Assembly: GCA_018334055.1 (NCBI GenBank)
Contig: JAGXSS010000003.1
Location: forward strand, 1-48,196
DNA: 48,196 bases
Direction: 5' to 3'
From: Peptococcaceae bacterium
GTDB taxonomy: Bacteria; Bacillota; UBA994
Every line of letters begins with the position of its first letter. The stretch's first letter is position 1. Positions 31,767 to 39,476 of the stretch are shown here, one piece after another. Both the position numbers and the translations under genes were made by a program. The notes under the pieces are model-generated. The model was not told where the DNA came from. It ran no database searches and saw only the letters and a list, made by a program, of their open reading frames with translations.

Positions 31767-32707
31767 CTACTAGCAAACATTACTACCAGCGCAGTGAGGG
31801 AGAAACAGATACTGATCAAGTACATGACGAGCACCGTCTGCTTCTGGCTGAGCCCCGCCTGCAACAGGCGATGATGGGTATGACCGCGGTCCGCCACATG
31901 TACGGGCTTGCCGCTGAGTAGTCTTCTAAAGATGTTATAAACAGTATCAACGATGGGGAGCCCCAGTACCAAGACCGGCACTAACAGGCCAACCAAGGTC
32001 GCCGACTTAAAAGCGCCTTCCACTGATACCGCCGCCAAGACAAAGCCCAAAAAGTACGCCCCGCCATCACCCATGAACGCCTTGGCGGGATTAAAGTTAT
32101 AGCGCAGAAAGGCCAGCGTTGCCCCCACCAATACTAGTGACACCAACATGGTTGCCGGTTGCCCCATAAAATAGGCGATAATTGCCATGGTCAAGGCCGC
32201 TATATTCACTATTCCACAGGCCAAGCCGTCCAGTCCATCCATGAAATTGATGATGTTCGTGATGGCCACTACCCAGACCACCGTGACTAACAAGCTCATG
32301 GTCGGGGACAAGTAGACTAGCCCCCCCGAGAATGGGTTAGACAAAAACTGCACCTGCACCCCGGCCCAGTACAAAACCATAGCTGCGACTAGCTGACCGA
32401 CGAGTTTAGGCGCCGCGGCAAGGTCACCACCCCGGCTCTTCACCCAATCATCGACCAAGCCAACCGCAAAAGCAATCGTACCCCCGAGGAACAGACCTAG
32501 AGCCACCCTTCTATCAATGGGGAGAGCAAAGATAATCAACGATACCCCAAGCCACAAAGCCGCCCCCACAAAGGGCATGGGTTTTTCATGAACCTTGCGG
32601 TGACAAGGTTGATCTGCCAGGCAGTAATGCACCGACAAGTTATACACGCGCGGCATGAGGGCCGAGACCACCACAAAAGCGCCAACAAGCGAAATGAAAT
32701 TTAACAC
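31760..32707 (-). CDS. WecA/TagO-like undecaprenyl-phosphate glycosyl-1-phosphate transferase
   Basis: Polytopic membrane enzyme (about ten helices, 315 aa) transferring a sugar-1-phosphate from a UDP-sugar to undecaprenyl phosphate, first step of wall polymer or polysaccharide synthesis. Motifs: DDWVKSRGG, ITNIINFMDGLDGLACG, NPAKAFMGDGGAYFLGF, and the WecA/TagO-type GHTHHRLLQAGLSQKQ, which separates it from MraY. GTG 32707 follows GGGGGTGG. Its overlap with nth is unusual functionally; no other wall-polymer gene is adjacent. Confidence 0.9.
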   Translation of the reverse strand: MLNFISLVGAFVVVSALMPRVYNLSVHYCLADQPCHRKVHEKPMPFVGAALWLGVSLIIFALPIDRRVALGLFLGGTIAFAVGLVDDWVKSRGGDLAAAPKLVGQLVAAMVLYWAGVQVQFLSNPFSGGLVYLSPTMSLLVTVVWVVAITNIINFMDGLDGLACGIVNIAALTMAIIAYFMGQPATMLVSLVLVGATLAFLRYNFNPAKAFMGDGGAYFLGFVLAAVSVEGAFKSATLVGLLVPVLVLGLPIVDTVYNIFRRLLSGKPVHVADRGHTHHRLLQAGLSQKQTVLVMYLISICFSLTALVVMFASRW

Positions 32708-32778
32708 AGTCCACCCCCACTGCCTTCTATGACTATTCTAAATGGGCCAGTCCTAATTGTCTAGCATCTAGTTCTTGC

Positions 32779-33651
32779 CTATTCTTTTTTGTATGGCTCG
32801 CCTAAAGATGCCGGCGCCGTAGCACGCCCTACAAAACCCGCCAAAACAATCATCGTGAAAACATAGGGTACGGCTTGAATGAGCTGGCTGGGAATGCCGC
32901 CACCCTGCAAACGCATCTGTAGCGCTTCAGAAAACCCAAAGAGCAGTGCTGCTCCAAGAGCACCCACCGGGTGCCACTTGCCAAAGATCATCGCGGCTAA
33001 AGCTATAAAACCCCTGCCTGCGGTCATGTCCCGCACAAAGACACTCAAAGTACCAATGGAAAGGTGGGCCCCCGCAATTCCTGCGAGCATGCCACTCAAG
33101 ACCACACAGGCATACCTGAGGCCAATGACGTTAACGCCCACCGTGGCCGCAGCCTTGGGGTGTTCACCCACCGCGCGAATGCGCAGTCCCCATGGAGTGC
33201 GGTACAAAACGATAAAGGCAGCGATGACAATAAGCGGCGCAAGATACACTATGGGGGTGAAGGGCCCGACATTGGGTAGGCGATTGACCGCAGGACTCGT
33301 CCCCGCGGTGCCAAAAAAAACATGCATTAAGAAAACCGTGAGACCAGCCGCCAACATGTTTATGGCGACGCCACTCACCACCTGGTTAGCGCGGTACTTA
33401 ATGCTCACCACCGCGAAAATATAGGCCAAGATGCCGCCAACGACGAGAGCAGCCAACACGCCGAGCCAAGGACTACCGGTATAGTACGCCACAACAACGG
33501 CTGCGAATGCACCAATTAGCATCTTGCCCTCGAGAGCAATGTTAACAACCCCGGAGCGTTCGGCGAAAATACCCCCTACTGCCGCGATGACGAGAGGTGT
33601 CGCCGCCCTGAGTGTCGCCATCAAGAGCGTCATGTCAAACACATTCCACAT
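32779..33651 (-). CDS. Nucleoside ABC transporter permease, second subunit (YufQ/NupC type)
   Basis: BPD_transp_2 family permease, 290 aa, eight to ten membrane helices, with ERSGVVNIALEGKMLIGAF near residues 30-48 and VFVRDMTAGRGFIALAAMIF in the C-terminal half, both typical for the BMP-linked nucleoside transporters. It starts 2 bases after the other permease stop, so it is the last gene of the bmp operon. Import of purine/pyrimidine nucleosides is inferred from family. Confidence 0.9.
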   Translation of the reverse strand: MWNVFDMTLLMATLRAATPLVIAAVGGIFAERSGVVNIALEGKMLIGAFAAVVVAYYTGSPWLGVLAALVVGGILAYIFAVVSIKYRANQVVSGVAINMLAAGLTVFLMHVFFGTAGTSPAVNRLPNVGPFTPIVYLAPLIVIAAFIVLYRTPWGLRIRAVGEHPKAAATVGVNVIGLRYACVVLSGMLAGIAGAHLSIGTLSVFVRDMTAGRGFIALAAMIFGKWHPVGALGAALLFGFSEALQMRLQGGGIPSQLIQAVPYVFTMIVLAGFVGRATAPASLGEPYKKE

Positions 33652-33653
33652 CT

Positions 33654-34727
33654 CTAGGCTACCCCTTTCTTTCCGTATGAGATTATGGCACGCACAATCT
33701 GGTCCGCCGCCACGAAGAAGATGATTACTGCCTGTAAAACCACGATGATGTCCGAGGGGACATCGGTCGCAAAACTAAGCCAGACGCCACCGCTCGAGAG
33801 GGCGCCAAACAGAAGCGCCGCCAAAATTATGCCCACCGGATGATTTCGTCCGAGCAGAGCCACCGCAATGCCCTCAAAACCGAAACCCGGGGAAAACCCG
33901 AGGGCGAGCATGCGATCAAAACCGAGAATTCGCTCCGCGCCTGCCAAGCCCGCTAACATGCCGGAGAGCACCATAGCCATGATAATGCGCTTAGCAACAT
34001 TTATACCTGCGTACTCAGCTGCTTTGGCGTTAAGTCCGACCGCTCTAATTTCATAGCCGGTGGTGGTCTTCCAAAGGAGGTAGTACAAGCCCACTGCGGC
34101 GAGTAGGGCCAAGATAAACCCAAAATTCAGACGGGCCGTAATGCCTGGGAGAAAATCGCTGAAACGTGCCAAAACAGCGGTTCCCAAAACAGCCGGAGTC
34201 TTAGGTATCATCTCGCCCGGGGCGCGCAACACTTCGACCACCAAGTAGGCGAGCACGGCGTTGGCGACGAAATTAAGCATGATGGTGTTGATGACTTCGT
34301 GGATGCCACGCCGTGCCTTGAGCCAGGCGGGGATAAATGCCCACAATCCTCCGGCGGCAACAGCTGCCAGTAGAGTCAACGGCAAATGAACCGCCATCGG
34401 CAACCCACGCAACTCTGAGCCGACAACGGCAGCGGCCAGCGCTCCCATCATCATCTGCCCTTCGACCCCGATATTAAATAGTCCGGCCCGAAACGGCAGG
34501 GCCACTGCCAAACCGGTAATAATGATGGGCGTCGCGCGAGTCAGCGTGCCGAGTAAGCTGTTGAAACTGCCAAAAGCCCCGTGGAATAGGGCGGCGTAGG
34601 CCCGTACTGGGTTCTCACCGATAAAAAGAATGATTACTGCCCCCACCAACAACCCAAGGGCAATGGCGGCTAAGGGGACAAGAAGCTCTTGCAGGCCGGA
34701 TTCCGTTTTTTCCTTACTGCCCGTCAT
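33654..34727 (-). CDS. Nucleoside ABC transporter permease, first subunit (YufP/NupB type)
   Basis: BPD_transp_2 family permease, 357 aa. Typical text: FRAGLFNIGVEGQMMMGALA, GIHEVINTIMLNF and GFGFEGIAVALLGRNHPVGI. ATG 34727 has GGGGAGG seven bases upstream and lies inside the 3' end of the ATPase gene (14-base overlap), so the two are translationally coupled. Confidence 0.9.
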   Translation of the reverse strand: MTGSKEKTESGLQELLVPLAAIALGLLVGAVIILFIGENPVRAYAALFHGAFGSFNSLLGTLTRATPIIITGLAVALPFRAGLFNIGVEGQMMMGALAAAVVGSELRGLPMAVHLPLTLLAAVAAGGLWAFIPAWLKARRGIHEVINTIMLNFVANAVLAYLVVEVLRAPGEMIPKTPAVLGTAVLARFSDFLPGITARLNFGFILALLAAVGLYYLLWKTTTGYEIRAVGLNAKAAEYAGINVAKRIIMAMVLSGMLAGLAGAERILGFDRMLALGFSPGFGFEGIAVALLGRNHPVGIILAALLFGALSSGGVWLSFATDVPSDIIVVLQAVIIFFVAADQIVRAIISYGKKGVA

Positions 34728-36270
34728 GGCCCGGCCTCCCCTCTCCTGCTTGTTGCATATCTTCCGGCATAATTCCGGCCATCATCAGGCCGATTTGTTC
34801 TTCGGTCACTGCGTTGCTCATCACGATGCCCATGATTCTTCCCTCGTAAATGACGGCTACCCGATCACTTAGTGAAAGAATCTCCGAAAGCTCGGGTGAT
34901 ACCAGCAAGACGGCCTTGCCGGCATTGCGATGCTCCACCAAGCGACGGTGGATAAACTCTATAGCACCTATATCGACCCCGCGCGAAGGCTGCGAAGCAA
35001 TCAAAAGGTCGGGCTCTTGGTGCATTTCCCGGGCAATAATGACCTTTTGTTGATTGCCGCCAGAGAGCGAGCGGGTGTTTGTTTCTGCGTTAGGGGTTCT
35101 AATGTCAAATTCCTCGATGAGTCTATTCGCATGGCTGGTTATTAGCTCTGCATCTAGAAAGCCGCTCCGGGCAAAGGGTGGTCGATAATGAAAGCCGAAG
35201 ATAAGGTTTTCCTTGACGGTAAAGTCTAGTTCGAGGCCACGTTTTTGGCGGTCCTCCGGGATATGCCCCACCTTGCTCTCTTTTATCTGTCGCGCCGTAA
35301 AATTGGTGATGTCCGCACCATTTAGGCGCACGCTGCCGCTCGCAGCACGCCACAGGCCGGTCAAGACTTCGACTAACTCAGTCTGTCCATTTCCTTCTAC
35401 TCCGGCGATACCGAGGATCTCACCTGACTTGATATGAAAATTAATATTATCGAGCACCTTTTCTCCGCTGACATCACGGGCCACTAAATCCTTAACTTCG
35501 AGGATGGTTCTCCCTAGCTTGGCAGCTGGCTTACTCACTTGCAGCAAAACATGTCGCCCTACCATGAGGTTGGCTAGTTCCGGCGGGGAGGTGTCCCTGG
35601 TCGCTACCGTGCCCATCACTTTGCCCCGGCGCATAACGGTGATGCGGTGGCTAATCGCCATGACCTCATTGAGCTTGTGGGTAATGAAAATAATACTCTT
35701 CCCTTGGGCGGTGAGGTTCTGCATGATGGTGTATAGCTCTTTTATTTCTTGGGGGTTGAGAACCGCAGTCGGTTCATCGAGAACAATAATCTCAGCGCCG
35801 CGATAGAGAATTTTGAGAATCTCCACCCTTTGCTGCACGCCTACGGGTAATTCCTCTATTTTCGCATCCGGCTTAACACGCAGGCCGTAGCGCTCGGAAA
35901 CCTCTGCTACATTACGCCGCGCTTGGGCAATGTCTAGCAGGGGCCCCCGACGAGGCTCAGCACCAAGGACGATGTTTTCAGCAACGGTAAAAGGGTTCAC
36001 CAGCATGAAATGCTGGTGAACCATTCCTATTCCTTTGAGAATTGCTTGGTTAGGGTTCAGCATTTTCACTGGCTCACCCTTGATGAAGATCTGCCCCTCG
36101 TCGGGTTGGTACAAACCAAACAAGATGTTCATCAAAGTAGATTTCCCAGCGCCATTCTCCCCGATGATAGCGAGAATCTCCCTTGGGAACAAGCTAATGT
36201 TTACATTATCGCTGGCGAGTACCCCGGGGAATCTCTTTGTAATCTGTCGCATTTCTAAAATGGGTTGCAT
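34714..36270 (-). CDS. Nucleoside ABC transporter ATPase, double domain (YufO/NupA type)
   Basis: Tandem ABC ATPase of about 518 aa, the layout of ribose/nucleoside importers. First domain: Walker A GENGAGKSTLMNILFG and Walker B EIIVLDEPTAVLNP. Second domain: altered Walker A GVEGNGQTELVEVLTG, signature SLSGGNQQKVIIARE, and a degenerate Walker B DLLIASQPSRGVD, all normal for the family. ATG 36270 (MQPILEMRQITKRFPGV) is preferred; an in-frame TTG at 36291 has no ribosome site. Confidence 0.93.
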   Translation of the reverse strand: MQPILEMRQITKRFPGVLASDNVNISLFPREILAIIGENGAGKSTLMNILFGLYQPDEGQIFIKGEPVKMLNPNQAILKGIGMVHQHFMLVNPFTVAENIVLGAEPRRGPLLDIAQARRNVAEVSERYGLRVKPDAKIEELPVGVQQRVEILKILYRGAEIIVLDEPTAVLNPQEIKELYTIMQNLTAQGKSIIFITHKLNEVMAISHRITVMRRGKVMGTVATRDTSPPELANLMVGRHVLLQVSKPAAKLGRTILEVKDLVARDVSGEKVLDNINFHIKSGEILGIAGVEGNGQTELVEVLTGLWRAASGSVRLNGADITNFTARQIKESKVGHIPEDRQKRGLELDFTVKENLIFGFHYRPPFARSGFLDAELITSHANRLIEEFDIRTPNAETNTRSLSGGNQQKVIIAREMHQEPDLLIASQPSRGVDIGAIEFIHRRLVEHRNAGKAVLLVSPELSEILSLSDRVAVIYEGRIMGIVMSNAVTEEQIGLMMAGIMPEDMQQAGEGRPGHDGQ

Positions 36271-36317
36271 GGTTTCCTCTCCCGTTTCCAAGCGTTTCCG
36301 GAAAAAACTACTGTTGA

Positions 36318-37409
36318 CTATTCGGAACGAACGACGATTCTACCATCGGCAATTTGCGCTGCCAAGTCGGTGATCAGCTGACGCACCTCGGCAGGGATAG
36401 CATCCTTCATCCTTTGGATTAAAGCAATTTGGGCAGCATCATTCTTGAGAGCAGCCTTTTCTACATCGGTCACGGCGGCCAAGTCGGTCAGGCCAACGCC
36501 GCCCTCTTTAACCCCAAAGGAACTAGCTCCGGCAACGAACGCGCCTTCCTTGGTAGCCTTGACGGCCCCAAATACAGCGACATCGACGCGCTTCAGCATA
36601 CTGGCCACTATGGAACCGGGCTTGATCCAGTTTTGATTGGAATCCACGCCGATCGCCTTAACACCCTTTTCGGCGGCCGCTTCAAAAACGCCCTGTCCAC
36701 TGCCGCCGGAGGCATGGTAGACAATGTCCGCGCCTTGAGCGATCTGCGCTAGAGCGAGCTCTTTGCCGCGCACCGGATCTCTAAAAGCTGCACCGGTTGT
36801 GCCGATGTAGGCCGATAGTACCGCTACGTTTCTTCCGCGGAGGGTGTTGACATGTTCGACACCATGGGCAAAACCTTTTTCGAACCTGCCGATGAGCGGA
36901 ATCTGCATGCCGCCGACAAAGCCAACCTTGTTTGTTGTGGTGAGCATGGCGGCTAAGGCACCGGCCAAGAAAGAGCCTTCGTGCTCTCTAAATACAAGAG
37001 ACTTCACGTTAGGAAGGTCAATGACCGTGTCGACCACGGCGAACTTCTGGTTGGGGAATTCGGCGGCCACTTTTCTGATGGCGTCAGCTTGGAGGAAACC
37101 TACCCCCACGATGAGGTCAACTTTCTGTTGAGCAAAGAGGCGATGGAATTCTTCCATTTGCGGCACTTCTTTTGGCTCTTGGTAGGTGTAGACGATGCCA
37201 AGCTCGGCCTTGGCTCTCTCTAGACCGACGATGGCGGCGTCATTAAAAGAGTTATCCCCTCTGCCACCTGTTGACAATACAACTCCGACCGTAAAGGCCT
37301 TTGGTGCGGGTTCGGGTTCTTGCAGCATGGGCGGAACTACTACCAAGGCAATGATGACGACTAGGGCGACGACCGCGGCTACTAGTAACTTGGTGTTTCC
37401 TTTTAGCAC
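36318..37409 (-). CDS. BMP-family nucleoside-binding protein
   Basis: Periplasmic-type binding protein of the BmpA/PnrA family, 363 aa, delivering nucleosides to the downstream transporter. An N-terminal hydrophobic helix (LLVAAVVALVVIIALVVVPP) is followed directly by mature sequence; no lipobox Cys is present, so it is anchored by the helix or released, unlike the usual lipoprotein. Family text: LSTGGRGDNSFNDAAIVGLE, VFREHEGSFLAGALA, DIVYHASGGSGQGVFEAAAE and VDSNQNWI. GTG 37409 follows AGGAGGAG by five bases. First gene of the operon, behind a strong promoter. Confidence 0.92.
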   Translation of the reverse strand: MLKGNTKLLVAAVVALVVIIALVVVPPMLQEPEPAPKAFTVGVVLSTGGRGDNSFNDAAIVGLERAKAELGIVYTYQEPKEVPQMEEFHRLFAQQKVDLIVGVGFLQADAIRKVAAEFPNQKFAVVDTVIDLPNVKSLVFREHEGSFLAGALAAMLTTTNKVGFVGGMQIPLIGRFEKGFAHGVEHVNTLRGRNVAVLSAYIGTTGAAFRDPVRGKELALAQIAQGADIVYHASGGSGQGVFEAAAEKGVKAIGVDSNQNWIKPGSIVASMLKRVDVAVFGAVKATKEGAFVAGASSFGVKEGGVGLTDLAAVTDVEKAALKNDAAQIALIQRMKDAIPAEVRQLITDLAAQIADGRIVVRSE

Positions 37410-37443
37410 TTTTACTCCTCCTTATGTTATATACGTCTCTAAA

Positions 37444-37465
37444 TTGATGATACTGCTATCATCAA
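37444..37465. promoter_or_regulatory. 9-bp palindrome in the bmp operon leader
   Basis: TTGATGATA-CTGC-TATCATCAA, perfect arms, about 30 bases downstream of the predicted start point and 35 bases before the GTG start. Candidate operator or leader hairpin; the regulator is not identified. Confidence 0.55.
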
Positions 37466-37499
37466 AGCGGGACCAGCTTTAATAATTCCATACAACACG

Positions 37500-37528
37500 A
37501 TAATAAATGAACGGCAGGACTCTGTCAA
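37500..37528 (-). promoter_or_regulatory. Sigma-A promoter of the bmp-nup operon
   Basis: Minus strand TTGACA (37528-37523), 17-base spacer, TATTAT (37505-37500). Start near 37493, giving an ~85-base leader. Confidence 0.75.
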
Positions 37529-37536
37529 AGTATTTT

Positions 37537-38487
37537 TCAACATCTAAGATCTAGGTCTTCCACGCAATTGGCGAGCGCATCACGAAATTCATTATGCGGC
37601 CAACACCGAAGCGCCGCCAAAGCAAACTCCCTTTGTTGTCGCATCAAGACACCCAAGCTCTGAATCGCGCCAGAATCGCCAATCCACCCCCTCACTTCGG
37701 GCAAATGGTCGACAGTTAGTGTGCCCTCCGCAAATCGCCCCATCAGCCCAGCGTGTGGTGCCAACTGCGAAGCCAATAATATGGGCAGAGTGACGACACC
37801 CTCACACATATCTCGCCCTAAATCCTTCCCCAAAATATGGGCCTCTCCAAAATAATCTAAGTAGTCATCTTTCATTTGAAAGACCACGCCAAGATGCTCG
37901 CCAAACTCTCCGGCGAGCGAACGCATCGTGTAAGGTGCTCTGGCCACAGTAGCCCCCAATTTAGCCGCCAGCGAAAATAAGGCTCCGGTCTTCGCCCTTT
38001 GCTGTTCAATACAGGCCGGAACAGTGAGCGCAAGATTGCCCTGCATGGCGAGCTGCCGGAGTTCGCCGCGCACCATTCTCTCTACAGCTTCGGCGACCTC
38101 ATGCACCCCTTCGTCGCCCAATTTACTCGCGTGACGAAGTGCGGCGGCAAAGCAAATATCTCCCCAGAGAACGGCATTCTTGCTACCATAGTTTCCCTGC
38201 GCAGCAGGCTCGCCCCTCCGAACATGCGCATTGTCGATGACATCATCATGCAGGAGTGAGGCAGAGTGGAGAAACTCTACGGCGGACGCGGCCTCAACGA
38301 GCCTCTCCCTGCCACCCCCAAGAGCTAGACCGGCATACAGCAACACTGTCGGGCGCAGCATTTTGCCAGGCCGCAAACAAGGGGCTTTAGGCACTTTTGC
38401 AGAACAACCAAGCGGCAAGGACGCAAACAATTGCTGGATATTTCCTTGCACCAACAAGAGCTCCGCTGCGATTGCAGAATTAGACAA
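37537..38487 (-). CDS. Polyprenyl diphosphate synthase (heptaprenyl/octaprenyl type)
   Basis: Trans-prenyltransferase making the isoprenoid side chain of quinones, 316 aa. First Asp-rich motif LLHDDVIDNAHVRRG, second QMKDDYLDYFG, substrate residues RPGKMLRPTVLLYA. The start used is TTG 38487 (SNSAIAAELLLVQGNI), ten bases after GGAGGAGGG; the frame stays open for 90 more codons upstream, but that part is low-complexity and translates a pyrimidine-rich tract, so it is likely non-coding. No menaquinone or methyltransferase genes flank it. Confidence 0.88.
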   Translation of the reverse strand: MSNSAIAAELLLVQGNIQQLFASLPLGCSAKVPKAPCLRPGKMLRPTVLLYAGLALGGGRERLVEAASAVEFLHSASLLHDDVIDNAHVRRGEPAAQGNYGSKNAVLWGDICFAAALRHASKLGDEGVHEVAEAVERMVRGELRQLAMQGNLALTVPACIEQQRAKTGALFSLAAKLGATVARAPYTMRSLAGEFGEHLGVVFQMKDDYLDYFGEAHILGKDLGRDMCEGVVTLPILLASQLAPHAGLMGRFAEGTLTVDHLPEVRGWIGDSGAIQSLGVLMRQQREFALAALRCWPHNEFRDALANCVEDLDLRC

Positions 38488-38729
38488 GGCCTTCTGCCCT
38501 CCTCCCTTAGCATGTCTTGCTAATTTTTGCCTAAAGCGACATCCATTATGCGAGAAAGGCAGCGAGAAAGAGAGGAAAAGAGGACGAGAGGAAGGAAGAC
38601 GGGCTCGAAGTGGGCCGAAGCGAGGAGTAGAGGGCGAAGGGGAGAGGACGCAAAGGATGCCAACAGTTTTTTGGGCAATACATACGGCGCTACTGCGATA
38701 AAACTCCTTCCCCTTCATCCCACTGCGCC
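38488..38729. other. Purine-rich non-coding gap
   Basis: The 240 bases between the prenyl synthase start and the nrdG stop contain about 100 bases (38551-38650) of almost pure A/G on the plus strand (GAGAAAGAGAGGAAAAGAGG and similar). No promoter or gene is convincing. The same kind of purine tract occurs inside MITE copy B at 15.5 kb. Confidence 0.6.
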
Positions 38730-39476
38730 CTATCTGCGTCCCACTTCGAGCGATAGTCCCCATCCTGATGAGCAGTCCGAACGCACACTAACCTTTTCAA
38801 ACCGCTCCATTAAACACTCTTTCATTGCACTCATTGCTGCTTGTATCGGCGGCACAAACACTCTGCCACTCAGAGTGCCAGAGGCGGAGTTGACAGCCTG
38901 CAAAACAAAGTGCTGCCCGCCGCCCACAAAATCGGCCATAGCCACGATATCATCATGGTCTGTTAAATCAGAGGACACCGTAGTGCGAAACTCATAGGGG
39001 ACGCCGGAGGCCTTGATGAGTGCTATGGACCTCCGCAGGCGACTCAGGTCGATACCGGTCAGACCACAGGTAGCCGCATACTTACCGGGGCTGTTTTTTA
39101 CGTCCATGGCGACATAGTCGAGGAGCCCGTAGCGCAGGAATCCGCCTAAAGCCTCCGGCTCATAGCCGTTGGTATCGAGCTTGACCTTGAAACCGAGCTC
39201 CTTTACATGCCGCAAAAAAGCGGGCAAGAATGGTGCGAGAGTGGGCTCGCCACCACTGATGCACACGCCGTCAAGTATCTGCCGTCGTCGCCTTAAGAAA
39301 GCAAAGACATCGTCCCACCCTATGACTGGGGCTGTCCTTTGTACTAAGGAGCGATTATGGCAGTAGGGACAGCGGAAGTTACAACCGCCAACGAAGAGCA
39401 CGCAGGCCACCGTCGCCGGAAAATCGATGACGGAGGTTTTTTGCAGTCCACGAAAGCATCTCTCTTGCTCAATCAT
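38730..39476 (-). CDS. nrdG: Anaerobic ribonucleoside-triphosphate reductase activating protein
   Basis: Radical SAM enzyme that makes the glycyl radical on NrdD. Cluster motif C-x3-C-x2-C in GGCNFRCPYCHNRSL; GVCISGGEPTLAPFL; later LDTNGYEPEAL and AMDVKNSPGKY. At 248 aa it is the long form found in many Firmicutes and archaea rather than the ~155 aa E. coli form. ATG 39476 overlaps the nrdD stop by 8 bases. Expected substrate: the adjacent NrdD. Confidence 0.93.
   Translation of the reverse strand: MIEQERCFRGLQKTSVIDFPATVACVLFVGGCNFRCPYCHNRSLVQRTAPVIGWDDVFAFLRRRRQILDGVCISGGEPTLAPFLPAFLRHVKELGFKVKLDTNGYEPEALGGFLRYGLLDYVAMDVKNSPGKYAATCGLTGIDLSRLRRSIALIKASGVPYEFRTTVSSDLTDHDDIVAMADFVGGGQHFVLQAVNSASGTLSGRVFVPPIQAAMSAMKECLMERFEKVSVRSDCSSGWGLSLEVGRR

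Noticed and set aside
38488-38763. N-terminal extension of the prenyl synthase
   Set aside because: Open frame but low-complexity, from a purine/pyrimidine tract; a good ribosome site precedes TTG 38487.
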